From UBA10649 sp963700255 (GTDB lineage: Bacteria; Actinomycetota; Actinomycetes; S36-B12), in contig CAVOWW010000020.1 in the NCBI GenBank assembly GCA_963700255.1, positions 1 through 64,000 of the forward strand: a stretch of 64,000 nt of DNA, written 5' to 3'. Position 1 is the first letter of the stretch; the number at the start of each line of letters is the position of its first letter. The notes beneath the pieces are model-generated. The model saw only the letters and a program-made list of their open reading frames with translations, had not been told where the DNA came from and did not search any database. Positions 23,942 through 32,850 of this stretch are shown here, in pieces. The position numbers and the translations under genes were made by a program.

Positions 23942-24565
23942 CTACTGCTGGCCGACGTACCGCCACTCACCGAGGCCGGTGTCGTAGTAGATCTCCCTGG
24001 TGCATACCGGGCCGCCCTTGCCGTCGTTGATCCAGTATGCCCACGACTTGGACCAGCCGCCGAAGGGGAATCCCGGGTAGTGGCCCACGGAGGGGCGCAC
24101 GTCTGCGCAGTCCCCGCTCGCGGGAACGCCGACCTGCTGGATGGCGTCGTGGAACTCGGGCGCGGGAGTGGTGACGGGGGCCGTGGTGACGACGATGTTG
24201 ACGCCCAGGTCGCCGAAGGGAGTCTGGACGAGCATGGTCCCCGTTCCGGGCGTGCTCAAGAGCGTGTAGGTCGCTCGTCCACCATTCGCGATCGCCTTGG
24301 CTCCTGTGACCACATTGCCGGCCATCAGGACGGTGGCGGCTCCGCACTGGTTGTTGACGAACACGAACGTGTCCCCGGGGTTGCCCGTCACCGTGATCTC
24401 GGTCTGTCCCGTGATGCCGTCGATCCAGCACCGACCCGTACCGGATGCATCCCTGGATCCGAAGACCCTCGGAGTGTCGATGCCCGCCTGAGCGGCCGGC
24501 GCCACGACGGCCGACGCGGCGATAGTGGCGAGCACCGCTCCGGCGGCAACGATCCAGCGCTTCAT
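23942..24565 (-). CDS. Secreted protein of unknown function
   Basis: The 207-residue protein begins MKRWIVAAGAVLATIAASAV with a signal peptide probably cleaved after AAQA. The mature part has four spaced cysteines (CWIDG, NNQCG, GDCAD, PVCTRE), which could form two disulfides. A first half TGQTEITVTGNPGDTFVFV looks like a beta-sandwich, and the second half is rich in aromatic residues (WSKSWAYWINDGKGG). I do not recognise a family. It is divergent from the tandem MarR regulator across 120 bases and may be a target of it. Confidence 0.75.
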   Translation of the reverse strand: MKRWIVAAGAVLATIAASAVVAPAAQAGIDTPRVFGSRDASGTGRCWIDGITGQTEITVTGNPGDTFVFVNNQCGAATVLMAGNVVTGAKAIANGGRATYTLLSTPGTGTMLVQTPFGDLGVNIVVTTAPVTTPAPEFHDAIQQVGVPASGDCADVRPSVGHYPGFPFGGWSKSWAYWINDGKGGPVCTREIYYDTGLGEWRYVGQQ

Positions 24566-24600
24566 CCGTGCTCCCTGGGCGAACGTCGTACGGTGGATAT

Positions 24601-24647
24601 TCCGCCGGACACTAGCAGAGTCCTTCCCGCTCCGGATCATCCGGCGG
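24601..24647. promoter_or_regulatory. Inverted repeat between secreted-protein gene and MarR gene
   Basis: ccgccgga (24602-24609) is mirrored by tccggcgg (24640-24647) between two divergent starts. A MarR-type operator is possible, but the arms are GC-rich and the spacing of 30 bases is wide. Confidence 0.3.
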
Positions 24648-24685
24648 CGAGAAGTAATGTGACTCGAACTGGCTACAGTGGCCCC

Positions 24686-25507
24686 GTGAGAAGCGAGGAG
24701 GCCCTGACGCACGCAATGCTGCTGCTGGACCGCTTCAGCATCGACGTGACGCGGGTGGCGGCTACCGCCCTGGGGCAACCGCGGAATCAGGAGATCCAGT
24801 CGATGCTGGTCATCCACTTCCGTCCCGGCATCACTCCCGGGGGCCTTTCTGCCGCGACCGGCTTGCGGCCGACCTCGGTGTCTCGCTCGCTGGCGCACCT
24901 GACCGACGACGGCCTCGTCACTCGGACTCCCGCACCCTTCGATGGCCGGTCCGCCAACCTTCGCCTCAGCCGCAAGGGCCACGCCCGCATCGCATGCTTC
25001 GAGAGGGAGCTTGGCGCCTATCTCGCCGACAGCAGGCCGGCCGTGCGCGAGGCGCTCGAACTGCTGAACGTGGACGTGACTGACGATGGCCCCTCGGTGA
25101 GTGCGCTGGACGCGATGCTGGCACTCACGCGCGTGGGGGCGGCCTACGTGGAGCAGGCGTCTGCGGCGCTCACAGAGTTCGGCGCTGAGGACGAGTCAGC
25201 GCGCTACGCCCTCACGCTGATCCGCGCCCGGACGTCCATCCGACCGACCGACCTGGCCGGCTACCTGCTGCTCAGCACCAGCGGGGTCTCGGACCTGCTT
25301 GACCGGATGGAGGATGCCGCACTCATCCGTCGAGAGCACGCGGACAAGGCGGATCGCCGGGCGGTGCACGTCACTCTGACACCGAGAGGCGAGCGCGCGG
25401 CGAGAGTCAAGGTAGCGATCTTCGCGACGCACAGCACCGCCATCGTCCATGCCCTCTCACTGACCCTCCACACGACCACGACACGCACGGCCACCATCAC
25501 CGCCTAA
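24686..25507 (+). CDS. Tandem MarR-type regulator (two winged helices in one chain)
   Basis: The 273-residue protein contains two complete MarR winged helices. The first is at about residues 40-105 (GGLSAATGLRPTSVSRSLAH, then LVTRTPAPFDGRSANLRLS). The second is at about 175-240 (IRPTDLAGYLLLSTSGVSDL, then ALIRREHADKADRRAVHVTL). Each has the recognition helix and the basic DR wing. Ordinary MarR proteins are about 150 residues and bind as dimers; this one looks like a covalent dimer. GTG 24686 is chosen as the first start after the divergent region. The serine hydrolase follows 8 bases after its stop. Confidence 0.8.
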   Translation: MRSEEALTHAMLLLDRFSIDVTRVAATALGQPRNQEIQSMLVIHFRPGITPGGLSAATGLRPTSVSRSLAHLTDDGLVTRTPAPFDGRSANLRLSRKGHARIACFERELGAYLADSRPAVREALELLNVDVTDDGPSVSALDAMLALTRVGAAYVEQASAALTEFGAEDESARYALTLIRARTSIRPTDLAGYLLLSTSGVSDLLDRMEDAALIRREHADKADRRAVHVTLTPRGERAARVKVAIFATHSTAIVHALSLTLHTTTTRTATITA

Positions 25508-25515
25508 GGAGAAGC

Positions 25516-26727
25516 ATGAAGCCCACCCGTTCTCGCCGTTCCGCAGTTGTCGGGGCAGTGTCGGTGACCATGGTGCTCGGCGCCGTCGCCGTGCCGGTCG
25601 CTACCGCGGCTCCGTCGATGCCGGTACCGTCAGCGGATCGCTGGCAGGGTCCGACAACGACGAGCACTCCGATGAGCGACGCGGACCAGGCCGCACTGCA
25701 GACGGTGGTCAACAAGGCCGTCGACATCTACGCCCCGAACATCCCGGGCATGTGGGTCGGCGTGTGGGATCCGACCAAGGGCTGGGCGGTCGTGTCCGCG
25801 GGCCAGGCGGTGGTGGGAGGGGCTGCCGCCACCACGGCGGATCATTCGCGCATCGGCTCGGCCACGAAGACGTTCGTGGCGACCGAGATCCTGAAGCTCG
25901 TCGACGCGAAGAAGCTCAAGCTCACCGACACCATCGGCGCCCTTCTCCCTGCCCTGGCCAAGAAGTACCCGTACGTGAAGGACGTGACGGTGCAGCAGAT
26001 GCTCGGGATGCGGTCCGGGATGCCGGACTACAGCGAGATCCAGTCCGTCATCAGGTACTACTACAACCACCCGAACGTGGTTCCCACGGCAGCGAAGCTG
26101 ATCAACACGGCACTGGCGAGCGCTAACAAGCTCGGCAAGCCGAAGTACGCCAACACCAACTACCTGCTGCTCGGCGAGATCGCCAGGAAGGTCACCGGCA
26201 AGCCGATCTGGACGCTCGTGAACCAGAACGTCCGCAAGCTGGGACTGACCGAGACGCGTCTGCCCTCGCCTGGACATCCGGCGATGCCCGCACCGGCTTC
26301 CAAGGGCTACAACTTCCTCTTCGGGCAGAGCAATCTCGCCCAGCAGGGGCTGAACGTCCCTCTCGGCTCGGAGCAGAAGGACGACGTCACGGCCTGGGGC
26401 CAGGCCGCCGGCGCCATGTACTCCACCGTCGAGAACCTCGGCGCCTGGGCCGCAACGGGCCTGGGAACGAAGGAGCTGTCCCCGGCCCTGGCGGCCAAGC
26501 GACTCGACTTCCGGCCGATCAACGACGGGGGCATCGAGTACGGCCTGGGCATGGAGAACTACGGCGGCGGGTGGATCGGCCACGACGGCCAGGCCATCGG
26601 CTGGGAGACCCGCGTCGCCTACAACACGACCACTGGCGCCGTCGTGGTCATCATGGTCAACGACAGCGGCTCCCTGGGCCCGGCCATCGGCACCCTGCGT
26701 GACTACCTTCCCGGCGTCGAACGCTGA
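25516..26727 (+). CDS. Secreted serine hydrolase, beta-lactamase/D-Ala-D-Ala carboxypeptidase fold
   Basis: The 403-residue protein has a signal peptide (RSAVVGAVSVTMVLGAVAVP, cleaved near ATAAP). The class C beta-lactamase motifs follow: SATK with the nucleophile Ser115, YAN at 211-213 and a late GHDGQAIGWE that replaces KTG. This family includes D-aminopeptidases, esterases and carboxypeptidases as well as AmpC enzymes. Close relatives in actinobacteria are usually peptidases or esterases at the cell wall, so resistance should not be assumed. A GGAG ribosome site precedes the ATG, and the stop overlaps the lipoprotein start (TGATG). Confidence 0.87.
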   Translation: MKPTRSRRSAVVGAVSVTMVLGAVAVPVATAAPSMPVPSADRWQGPTTTSTPMSDADQAALQTVVNKAVDIYAPNIPGMWVGVWDPTKGWAVVSAGQAVVGGAAATTADHSRIGSATKTFVATEILKLVDAKKLKLTDTIGALLPALAKKYPYVKDVTVQQMLGMRSGMPDYSEIQSVIRYYYNHPNVVPTAAKLINTALASANKLGKPKYANTNYLLLGEIARKVTGKPIWTLVNQNVRKLGLTETRLPSPGHPAMPAPASKGYNFLFGQSNLAQQGLNVPLGSEQKDDVTAWGQAAGAMYSTVENLGAWAATGLGTKELSPALAAKRLDFRPINDGGIEYGLGMENYGGGWIGHDGQAIGWETRVAYNTTTGAVVVIMVNDSGSLGPAIGTLRDYLPGVER

Positions 26728-27189
26728 TGACGCGACGCCCGACCGTTGGGCTGGCCGCGATGCTCGGGGCTGCCAGGCCTTGTCCTCGCGGCCTGCTCCT
26801 CCGGCCCCGCCGACCTCGCTGACGGCACCTACCGGGCCTTGGCGGCATCCGGGGAGCTGGTCATGACACCGGATGCGACCGTGACGGTCGATGGAGGCCA
26901 GTTCACCTTCACGCCGGCCGGCGGGCCCGACATCATCGCCAGCGCGTCACCGGGCACGGAGTCGTTCGTCGTATGCCCGCCCGACGCGAAGGGCACGCCA
27001 GACCTGCTCGGGGCGAGCCTGACGCTCGGCCAGGCGACTCTCCAGCAGCCGGCCGTCTTCGGCGACTGCGGGCAGACGCAACCCGAGCGGATCACGGTCG
27101 TCGACCTGGCGTCCGTCAACGCCGACGCCGGTCCATTGCCGTTCACGCGATGGATCGAGTTCTGCAACACGACCGATCCCGACTGCTGA
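26727..27189 (+). pseudogene. Small lipoprotein of unknown function, one-base frameshift
   Basis: The ATG overlaps the stop of the serine hydrolase. The first 16 codons (MTRRPTVGLAAMLGAA) are a lipoprotein signal. At A26775 one extra base breaks the frame. Without it the sequence continues GLVLAACSSG, a proper lipobox with the lipidated cysteine, then ADLADGTYRALAASGELVM and a 150-residue domain with three further cysteine positions ending TTDPDC. I do not recognise the domain. A sequencing error is likely because both parts make sense together. Confidence 0.65.
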
Positions 27190-27190
27190 C

Positions 27191-27407
27191 GTGAGCGGTT
27201 CGCGCCGCTGGCGTGCCGCGGCGATCGCAGTGGTCATCGCACTGCGTGATCGTGCTCGTCGCCATCTGGCAGCGCAGCAGCGACGCGGCCTGGCTCATCG
27301 TCTTCATCGTCGTGTGCCTGGGTGCCCTCGGGATGTTCGCCCTCCAGAACGCCTCAGGGCGACCACCAAACGAAGATGCCGACGGCGAACCCGGGACGGA
27401 CCCGTGA
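27191..27407 (+). pseudogene. Small two-helix membrane protein, one-base frameshift
   Basis: From GTG 27191 the protein reads VSGSRRWRAAAIAVVIA. Skipping one base near 27242 it continues CVIVLVAIWQRSSDAAWLIV, then FIVVCLGALGMFALQNASG, and ends in an acidic tail at 27407. Repaired, it is a 71-residue protein with two membrane helices joined by a short loop. No family is recognised. It sits between a lipoprotein and a CPBP protease gene and overlaps the latter's GTG. Confidence 0.55.
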
Positions 27408-28165
27408 ATGCCACGCCCAGACGCCGCCTGAACTGGGCCGGTCTCATCGCCACGCTGCTGGTCTGCCTGGTTGCGCCGGCCATCGTGGAGCTGCTCTGGT
27501 TCACGGGAGTGCCGGAAGGTCTCTACCCCGACAGCCGGTCGATCGCCGCCCTCGTCCTCGGCACGGGGGCCGAAGTGGCGCTGGCCCTCGTGGTCATCAC
27601 CTGGCTTCGCTGGTGGCCCCCCGTCCTCCACGAGCGCCTTCGCGTTCGCCCCTGGCTGTGGGCCCTGCCCGTCGTCATGCTCGCCGCGCCGATCGTCCTC
27701 ACGGACTACGCCCAGCTCGGGAGGTCGGGGTGGGGACTGATCCTCGGTCTCGCGCTCGGCTGCCTGCTCATCGGCGCGGGAGAGGAGCTGCTCTTCCGCG
27801 GGGTCACCCTCACCTTCACGCGCGCCCGCTATCGCGAGTGGATCGCCGCGCTGGTGACCACGGCGCTGTTCGCCGTCTTCCACCTGCCCGGCGGCGTCCT
27901 CGTCGCCGTCGGCGCCGGCCTGACCGGCGCGCTGCTGTACGTCGTCCGGCGGGTGTCCAGGGGCATCATCCTGCCGATAGCGGCCCACGCCGTCTGGGAC
28001 TTCGCCGTCTACAGCGGCTACCTCGGGCCCGACCCGGCATCGTCGTCCACAGCCAGCCAGGTGCTCTTCCTGCTCTCACTGGGCTTGGTCATCGTGATCG
28101 CCGTGACCCAACGCTGGTGGCGCATCACTCCGACCGGTGCGGAGCCAGCGTCCGCCGAACGATGA
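27404..28165 (+). CDS. CPBP-family intramembrane metalloprotease
   Basis: The 253-residue protein has seven or eight hydrophobic segments. The three Abi/CAAX motifs are intact: EELLFRG (E127, E128, R132), FAVFHLP (H160) and HAVWDF (H195, D199). These residues bind zinc in the membrane in Rce1-like proteases. Bacterial members process peptides or act in bacteriocin immunity; the substrate here is unknown. The start GTG 27404 overlaps the stop of the small membrane gene, which favours a four-gene transcript beginning at the serine hydrolase or the MarR gene. Confidence 0.87.
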   Translation: MNATPRRRLNWAGLIATLLVCLVAPAIVELLWFTGVPEGLYPDSRSIAALVLGTGAEVALALVVITWLRWWPPVLHERLRVRPWLWALPVVMLAAPIVLTDYAQLGRSGWGLILGLALGCLLIGAGEELLFRGVTLTFTRARYREWIAALVTTALFAVFHLPGGVLVAVGAGLTGALLYVVRRVSRGIILPIAAHAVWDFAVYSGYLGPDPASSSTASQVLFLLSLGLVIVIAVTQRWWRITPTGAEPASAER

Positions 28166-28373
28166 CCCGGATCCCCAGGGCTTCCCCACGAGGGCAGGCC
28201 GTGTGCACGATTTCGCGGAAGCGTGTGCACACCTGAACCAAGACACACCTTCAGGGCCGGGTCCGCGAGGGCCACGGGGTTTCGAGCTTTCGGCGGTTGC
28301 CTGCTCGATCCGGTCTCCTCGCGGCGCATCAACGCGGGAGGATGGAGCGCGCGTCCACAACGGGGAGGTAGGC

Positions 28374-30063
28374 ATGGCGCCGACGTGCTGGCCGGAGCAT
28401 CCGGACTTCGTCAACGACGCGGAGCAGGATGGCGTGGCGAGCGCTCAAGCGGCAGCTGCGCGACGGAGACGTGCTGATGCACGGGCTGCGGTTCACCGAC
28501 CCGGTCGACGGCGAGGTCGAGATCGACCTGCTCGTCCTCATGCCCGACCTCGGAGCAGCCGTGATCGAGGTCAAGGGCGGACAGATCACCTACTCAGACG
28601 GCCAGGTGTGGCAGGTACGAGGCGACGGCCGGCACCCCATCGACCCGGCGGAGCAGGCCGCGAAGGAGGTCCGAGCCCTGCAGCGATTCCTCGAGCGGCA
28701 GCCGGACTGGTCCCGTGGCTACCTGCGCGCGGCCTGGCTGGTCGCCTTCCCGCACACCCGCGTCACCGGAGACCTCGGCCCTCGGCTTGCGACGCGACAT
28801 CGTCATCGGCGCGGACGACCTCGACGACGCGGCGGGCAAGGTCTTCGACCGCCTGCAGGACCCTTCCCTGGAGCGGTGGACGCCCCGGGACGGCTGGGTC
28901 CAGACCGCATGGGCCACCTGCTCGGCACCTACGACGCGACCGTCGAGATCCAGGGCCGCACCGCCGAACGGCTCAAGCACGCCGACCAGCTCACCGCCGA
29001 GCAGGCCGCGCTCCTGGCCGTCATCCGCAACGTGCCGCGGTTCGAGGTCACCGGGCCCGCTGGATCCGGCAAGACCTGGATGGCGACCGAGCAGGCCCGA
29101 CGCTGGACAGCGGCCGGTGAGCGGGTGGCCTACCTGAGCTACACCCGCGGCGTCATCGAGTCCATCCGCCGCTCGACGGCGCTCCTTCCGGCGAGCGAGC
29201 AGCCGGCGTGGGTCGGCACCTACTTCCTCATGGCAGCGTCATGGGGCATCCGGCCTGCCGACGATGACGACCAGGACTTCTGGACGCGCCGCGGCCCCGA
29301 GGAGATGCTCGCCCACGCCCAGCGCATGGACGACGCCGACCGGTTCACGGCACTGATCGTCGACGAGGCGCAGGACTTCGCCGACTCCTGGTGGCCTGCC
29401 CTGCTCGCCGCATGCACCCCGGACGCGAAGGTGGCCGTGTTCCGCGACGATCAGCAGGCGGTGTTCTCGCAGAGGCGTGGCCGTCCCGACATCGACCTCG
29501 TGCCCCTCGTGCTCGGCGAGAACCTCCGCAACGCCAGTGAGATCGTCGAGACCTTCCGCCACCTCATCGACGGTGAGGTCACCAGCCGGTCCGGCAGCGG
29601 CTTCCCCATCGAGTACGTGCGCTGCACCCCCGGCACGGTCGAGGAGGTGACCGACGACGTCGTGGGTGAGCTGGTCGACCACCGAGGCTGGCTGCCCGAG
29701 CACGTCGTCGTCCTCACCACCCGACACCGGCACCCCGTGCACAGGGAGTACCTGGACAAGGAGTCCTACTGGAACGACCTGTGGGACTGCGACGACGTGT
29801 TCTACTCCACGGTTGCCGGCTTCAAGGGCCTCGAACGGCCCGCCGTCGTGCTCATGGTCGATGGCTTCCATGACGATCTCGACCCCCGCAGCGTCCTCTA
29901 CACCGGCATGAGCCGCGCCCGGGACCTGCTCATCGTCGTCGCGCCCGAGGACGCCCTCGAGGAGGCCGGCGGGAGGAAGTTCCACCGGCGCCTGCTTCAC
30001 CACGAGCGAGTGCTGGCACCTTGGAGTGGAGGGACCGCGGGCGCAGACCAGCCGAACGGATAG
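28374..30063 (+). pseudogene. NERD-domain/UvrD-like helicase, three frame changes as read
   Basis: A strong GGGGAGG ribosome site precedes ATG 28374, which opens MAPTCWPEHPDFVNDAEQ. One extra base near 28427 moves the frame to AWRALKRQLRDGDVLMHGLR. The NERD nuclease-like domain follows (VEIDLLVLMPDLGAAVIEVK). The frame moves again near 28783 and back near 28905. The rest is an unbroken superfamily 1 helicase: Walker A VTGPAGSGKTW, LIVDEAQDF, NLRN, and KGLERPAVVLM, then YTGMSRARDLLIVVAP. NERD-helicases act on DNA, and several are linked to defence or repair. Repaired, it is about 560 residues. Its last 67 bases overlap the convergent GH3 gene. Confidence 0.78.
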
Positions 30064-31811
30064 AGGTCGCCGCCGCGGGCACCCTGACGCGGGATCGCCA
30101 CGGGCAGCCGTCCGGTCGGCTCGACCTGGCCGGTCAGCACGCGGGTCAGCGACTCCAGTGCGACCGGGCGCGTCGAGTAGGTCGCGAGATACGTGCCCAC
30201 CCTCGGGAACCAGCCGATGTCGTAGGGCGTGCCGGCGGCCGCGACGACCAGGGGCACACGGGTGCGCCTGAGCCCCTCGACGAGCGCCACCTGCTGCGGG
30301 TTCGCGCCGACGTTGTACGTGACCGTGACGACGAGGTCCTGGCCCCTGCTCCCGGCCACGGCCGCTGCCACTAGGGCGGCGGTGGGCTGCGACCCCGTCT
30401 CGACGATGGTGACGACGGCCCCCCGCTGGCGCAGGCTCGTCGCGAGGGCATCGGTCGTCACGGCCCCCCGGCCGGTGACGAGCACGCGCTTGCCCACCCA
30501 CTGCCGGAGCGGCAGCAGGTCCGCTGCGTCGCGCACCAGCGTCGTCGTGCGGTCGGTGATCTGCTGGGCCACGGTCTCGTGGGCGGGCGCACCCACGACC
30601 GCGTCGACGAGACTCGGGTCAACCGTCACCGCACCCAGGGACGTGAACCCCCGCGCCTGCTTGAGCTCCAGTACGCGTCGCACGGATGCCTCGATCCGGT
30701 CCTCGCTGAGGCGGCCGCGGGCGACGGCGCCGATCACCGCCTTGAAGGCAACCGGCAGGTCCGGCGGATCGAGGAGCTGGTCGGCCCCTGCCTCGAGGGC
30801 GCGCACGGCGACCTCCCCGTCGGAGAACATCGTGCGCACTCCCTGCATGCGGAGCGAGTCCGTGACGATCACCCCGTCGAAACCGAGCTCATTGCGCAGC
30901 AGCCCCGTGAGCACCGGCTTCGACAGCGTCGACGGCAGGCCCGACGGATCAATCGACGGCACGACGATGTGGGCCGTCATGATCGCGTCCACGTCCGCAT
31001 CGATCGCCGCCTCGAAGGGCGCCAGGTCGATCCGCGCCACCTGGCTGGCGGAGTGCGTGATGATAGGGAGCGCCGTGTGGCTGTCCGTGCCCGTGTCGCC
31101 GTGGCCGGGGAAGTGCTTCGCGGTCGCCGCCACTCCCGCGGCCTGATAGCCGTCGACCTGAGCGCGTACGAGGCGCGACACCAGACCCGCGCTCGACGAG
31201 AACGACCGGACCCCGATGACGGGATTCGCGGGATTGACGTTGACGTCGGCGTCCGGCGCGTAGTCCTGCAGGATGCCCATCGCCCGCAGCTCGATGCCGG
31301 TGATGCGAGCCGCCGACCACGCATCCTCGACGGAGCGGGAGGCCCCGAGCGCCATGCTTCCGGGCAGCATCGTCGCCGGCGGTCCCACTCGGACGACCAG
31401 CCCCTGCTCCTGGTCGAGGGTCGTGAGCACCGGCACGGGCACCGCCTGCGCGGCCGCCACCGCCTGCACCCGGTTGCCGAACTCGGCGAGCGCGCGCGGC
31501 GTCGTGATGTTGGGACCGAAGTAGATGAGCCCGCCGATCGCGTAGCGGGCGACGAGCTCCGCCGCGTTGTCGACGCCGAACTCCGCTCGGTTCTGCGCCA
31601 CTGTCGCGGGATCCGTCGTGTCCGCGGTGGTGCCGTAGATCCGCGGGACGAACAGCTGCCCGACCTTCTGCTCGAGCGTCATGGATGCGATGGTCGAGTC
31701 GACCCAGTCAGCTGCCACTGCGAGATCGATCGCCGGCGCCGGGGACACGGCCAGCGACAACGACCCGGTCATCAGCAGCGCCGACAGCGCGATCACGCGG
31801 ATGCGTCGCAT
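29997..31811 (-). CDS. nagZ: Secreted GH3 beta-N-acetylhexosaminidase
   Basis: The 604-residue protein has an N-terminal signal peptide (VIALSALLMTGSLSLAVSPA). The GH3 barrel includes TTLDQEQGLVVRV, then KHFPGHGDTGTDSH, whose final histidine is part of the NagZ-type His/Asp acid-base pair. FDGVIVTDSLRM provides the nucleophile aspartate. A C-terminal alpha/beta domain of about 200 residues follows. It would cut GlcNAc from muropeptides or other glycans outside the membrane. It is longer than cytosolic NagZ, like the Bacillus NagZ/YbbD type. Start is ATG 31811. Confidence 0.88.
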   Translation of the reverse strand: MRRIRVIALSALLMTGSLSLAVSPAPAIDLAVAADWVDSTIASMTLEQKVGQLFVPRIYGTTADTTDPATVAQNRAEFGVDNAAELVARYAIGGLIYFGPNITTPRALAEFGNRVQAVAAAQAVPVPVLTTLDQEQGLVVRVGPPATMLPGSMALGASRSVEDAWSAARITGIELRAMGILQDYAPDADVNVNPANPVIGVRSFSSSAGLVSRLVRAQVDGYQAAGVAATAKHFPGHGDTGTDSHTALPIITHSASQVARIDLAPFEAAIDADVDAIMTAHIVVPSIDPSGLPSTLSKPVLTGLLRNELGFDGVIVTDSLRMQGVRTMFSDGEVAVRALEAGADQLLDPPDLPVAFKAVIGAVARGRLSEDRIEASVRRVLELKQARGFTSLGAVTVDPSLVDAVVGAPAHETVAQQITDRTTTLVRDAADLLPLRQWVGKRVLVTGRGAVTTDALATSLRQRGAVVTIVETGSQPTAALVAAAVAGSRGQDLVVTVTYNVGANPQQVALVEGLRRTRVPLVVAAAGTPYDIGWFPRVGTYLATYSTRPVALESLTRVLTGQVEPTGRLPVAIPRQGARGGDLYPFGWSAPAVPPLQGASTRSW

Positions 31812-31870
31812 GACTCGACGGTAGCCATCCGACGGACCTGGTGTCCTCCGCAGGTGGCTACTGTCGGCCC

Positions 31871-32179
31871 ATGCCCGTCGTGAAGATCAATGCCATCTCC
31901 GTGCCGCCGCAGGCGGGGCCCGAGCTCGAGCGTCGGTTCGCCGACCGTGCCCACACGGTCGAGGCCTCGCCCGGCTTCCTCGGCTTCCAGCTGCTGCGCC
32001 CTGTCCAGGGCGACGACCGCTACTTCGTCGTCACCGAGTGGGCCGACGAGGAGTCGTTCGCGGCCTGGCGCGACGGGGACGCGCGATCCGCCCATGCCGG
32101 CCAGCACGGCCCGGCGGTGTCGTCCGGTGCCAGCCTCCTCGAGTTCGAGGTCGTGCTGGACGTCCGGCCCCGCGCCTGA
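31871..32179 (+). CDS. mhuD: Haem-degrading monooxygenase, MhuD-like
   Basis: The 102-residue ABM-fold protein begins MPVVKINAISVPPQAGPELE and matches mycobacterial MhuD (Rv3592) along its length. The residues that ruffle and bind haem are all present: Asn7, Phe23, Trp66 and His75. MhuD opens haem to mycobilin and releases iron without carbon monoxide. The family assignment is strong. The product is inferred from these residues. No haem uptake genes are nearby. The ATG 31871 start gives the exact family N-terminus and is divergent from the GH3 gene. Confidence 0.9.
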   Translation: MPVVKINAISVPPQAGPELERRFADRAHTVEASPGFLGFQLLRPVQGDDRYFVVTEWADEESFAAWRDGDARSAHAGQHGPAVSSGASLLEFEVVLDVRPRA

Positions 32180-32201
32180 AGCACCGAGGACCCGCCCGCA
32201 G

Positions 32202-32230
32202 CCATGTAAGAAGGTCGCGGCCCATGTAAG
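32202..32230 (+). repeat. Short direct repeat upstream of 32239
   Basis: ccatgtaag occurs at 32202-32210 and again at 32222-32230, exactly 20 bases apart, ending 8 bases before the next gene's ATG. It might be a regulator site. Confidence 0.4.
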
Positions 32231-32238
32231 GTCCGTCC

Positions 32239-32850
32239 ATGTCGAAAGTGGACCGGCCAGGGATCACGTCGCGCATCCGCCCGGCGAAGGGCAGCAAGCA
32301 CGTCTGGCGCATCGACGATGCACGGACCTTCACTCTGCCGGTGGTCGTCGACCACCTGTCTGTCGATCCCAGCAGCGACGAGCTGGAATGGCACATCGAG
32401 GCGACCGTCGACCTCATCGACGACGAACTGGTCGTGACCGAGCTGCGGGTCGTGGCACCGCGCGGACTCGATCTCACCCGGATGCAGCGCGAGTTCCTGT
32501 GGGCCACCCCGGTGAACATCATCGGCAGGGGGGTCCCCCATCTCCTCGAGAAGGGCCTCGATCCGTTCGACTACGACCTCCCCGTCGCTGGCTTCCCCCA
32601 GGCAGCCGACCTCGGCCAGCCGGTCAACGAGCGACTGACCGAGGAGTTCCTCGAGGACATCGCCCGCGAGTACCTGGCCCACGGTCGCGGGTACGCCAAG
32701 GCGATGGCGGCCGAGCGGCACGTCTCACCGCGGACCGTGGTCAGCTGGGTGGAGAAGGCCCGGCGCCGAGGCATCCTGACACTCGTGCCGAAGGGTGCCT
32801 ACGGCGGCGAGATCATCCCTCAGGGCAAGCGCCCCACGGACTCCCGCTAG
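32239..32850 (+). CDS. Protein of unknown function with C-terminal helix-turn-helix
   Basis: The 203-residue protein has an N-terminal beta-rich part (HVWRIDDARTFTLPVVVDHL and LEWHIEATVDLIDDELVVTE). It ends with a helical stretch, YLAHGRGYAKAMAAERHVSP, then RTVVSWVEKARRRGIL, which has the spacing of a helix-turn-helix. Similar two-part proteins occur scattered in actinobacteria, but I know no function. A pair of direct repeats lies just upstream. Its stop overlaps that of the convergent CsbD gene. Confidence 0.75.
   Translation: MSKVDRPGITSRIRPAKGSKHVWRIDDARTFTLPVVVDHLSVDPSSDELEWHIEATVDLIDDELVVTELRVVAPRGLDLTRMQREFLWATPVNIIGRGVPHLLEKGLDPFDYDLPVAGFPQAADLGQPVNERLTEEFLEDIAREYLAHGRGYAKAMAAERHVSPRTVVSWVEKARRRGILTLVPKGAYGGEIIPQGKRPTDSR

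Noticed and set aside
25516..26727. Serine hydrolase considered as an AmpC resistance enzyme
   Set aside because: The KTG box is replaced by an HDG-type motif and the neighbours suggest wall or peptide metabolism. Resistance cannot be claimed.
28166..28373. Gap with two GTGTGCAC words, checked for a small gene or SOS box
   Set aside because: There is no start with a ribosome site, and no actinobacterial LexA-type GAAC-n4-GTTC match. It is left as an ordinary promoter region.
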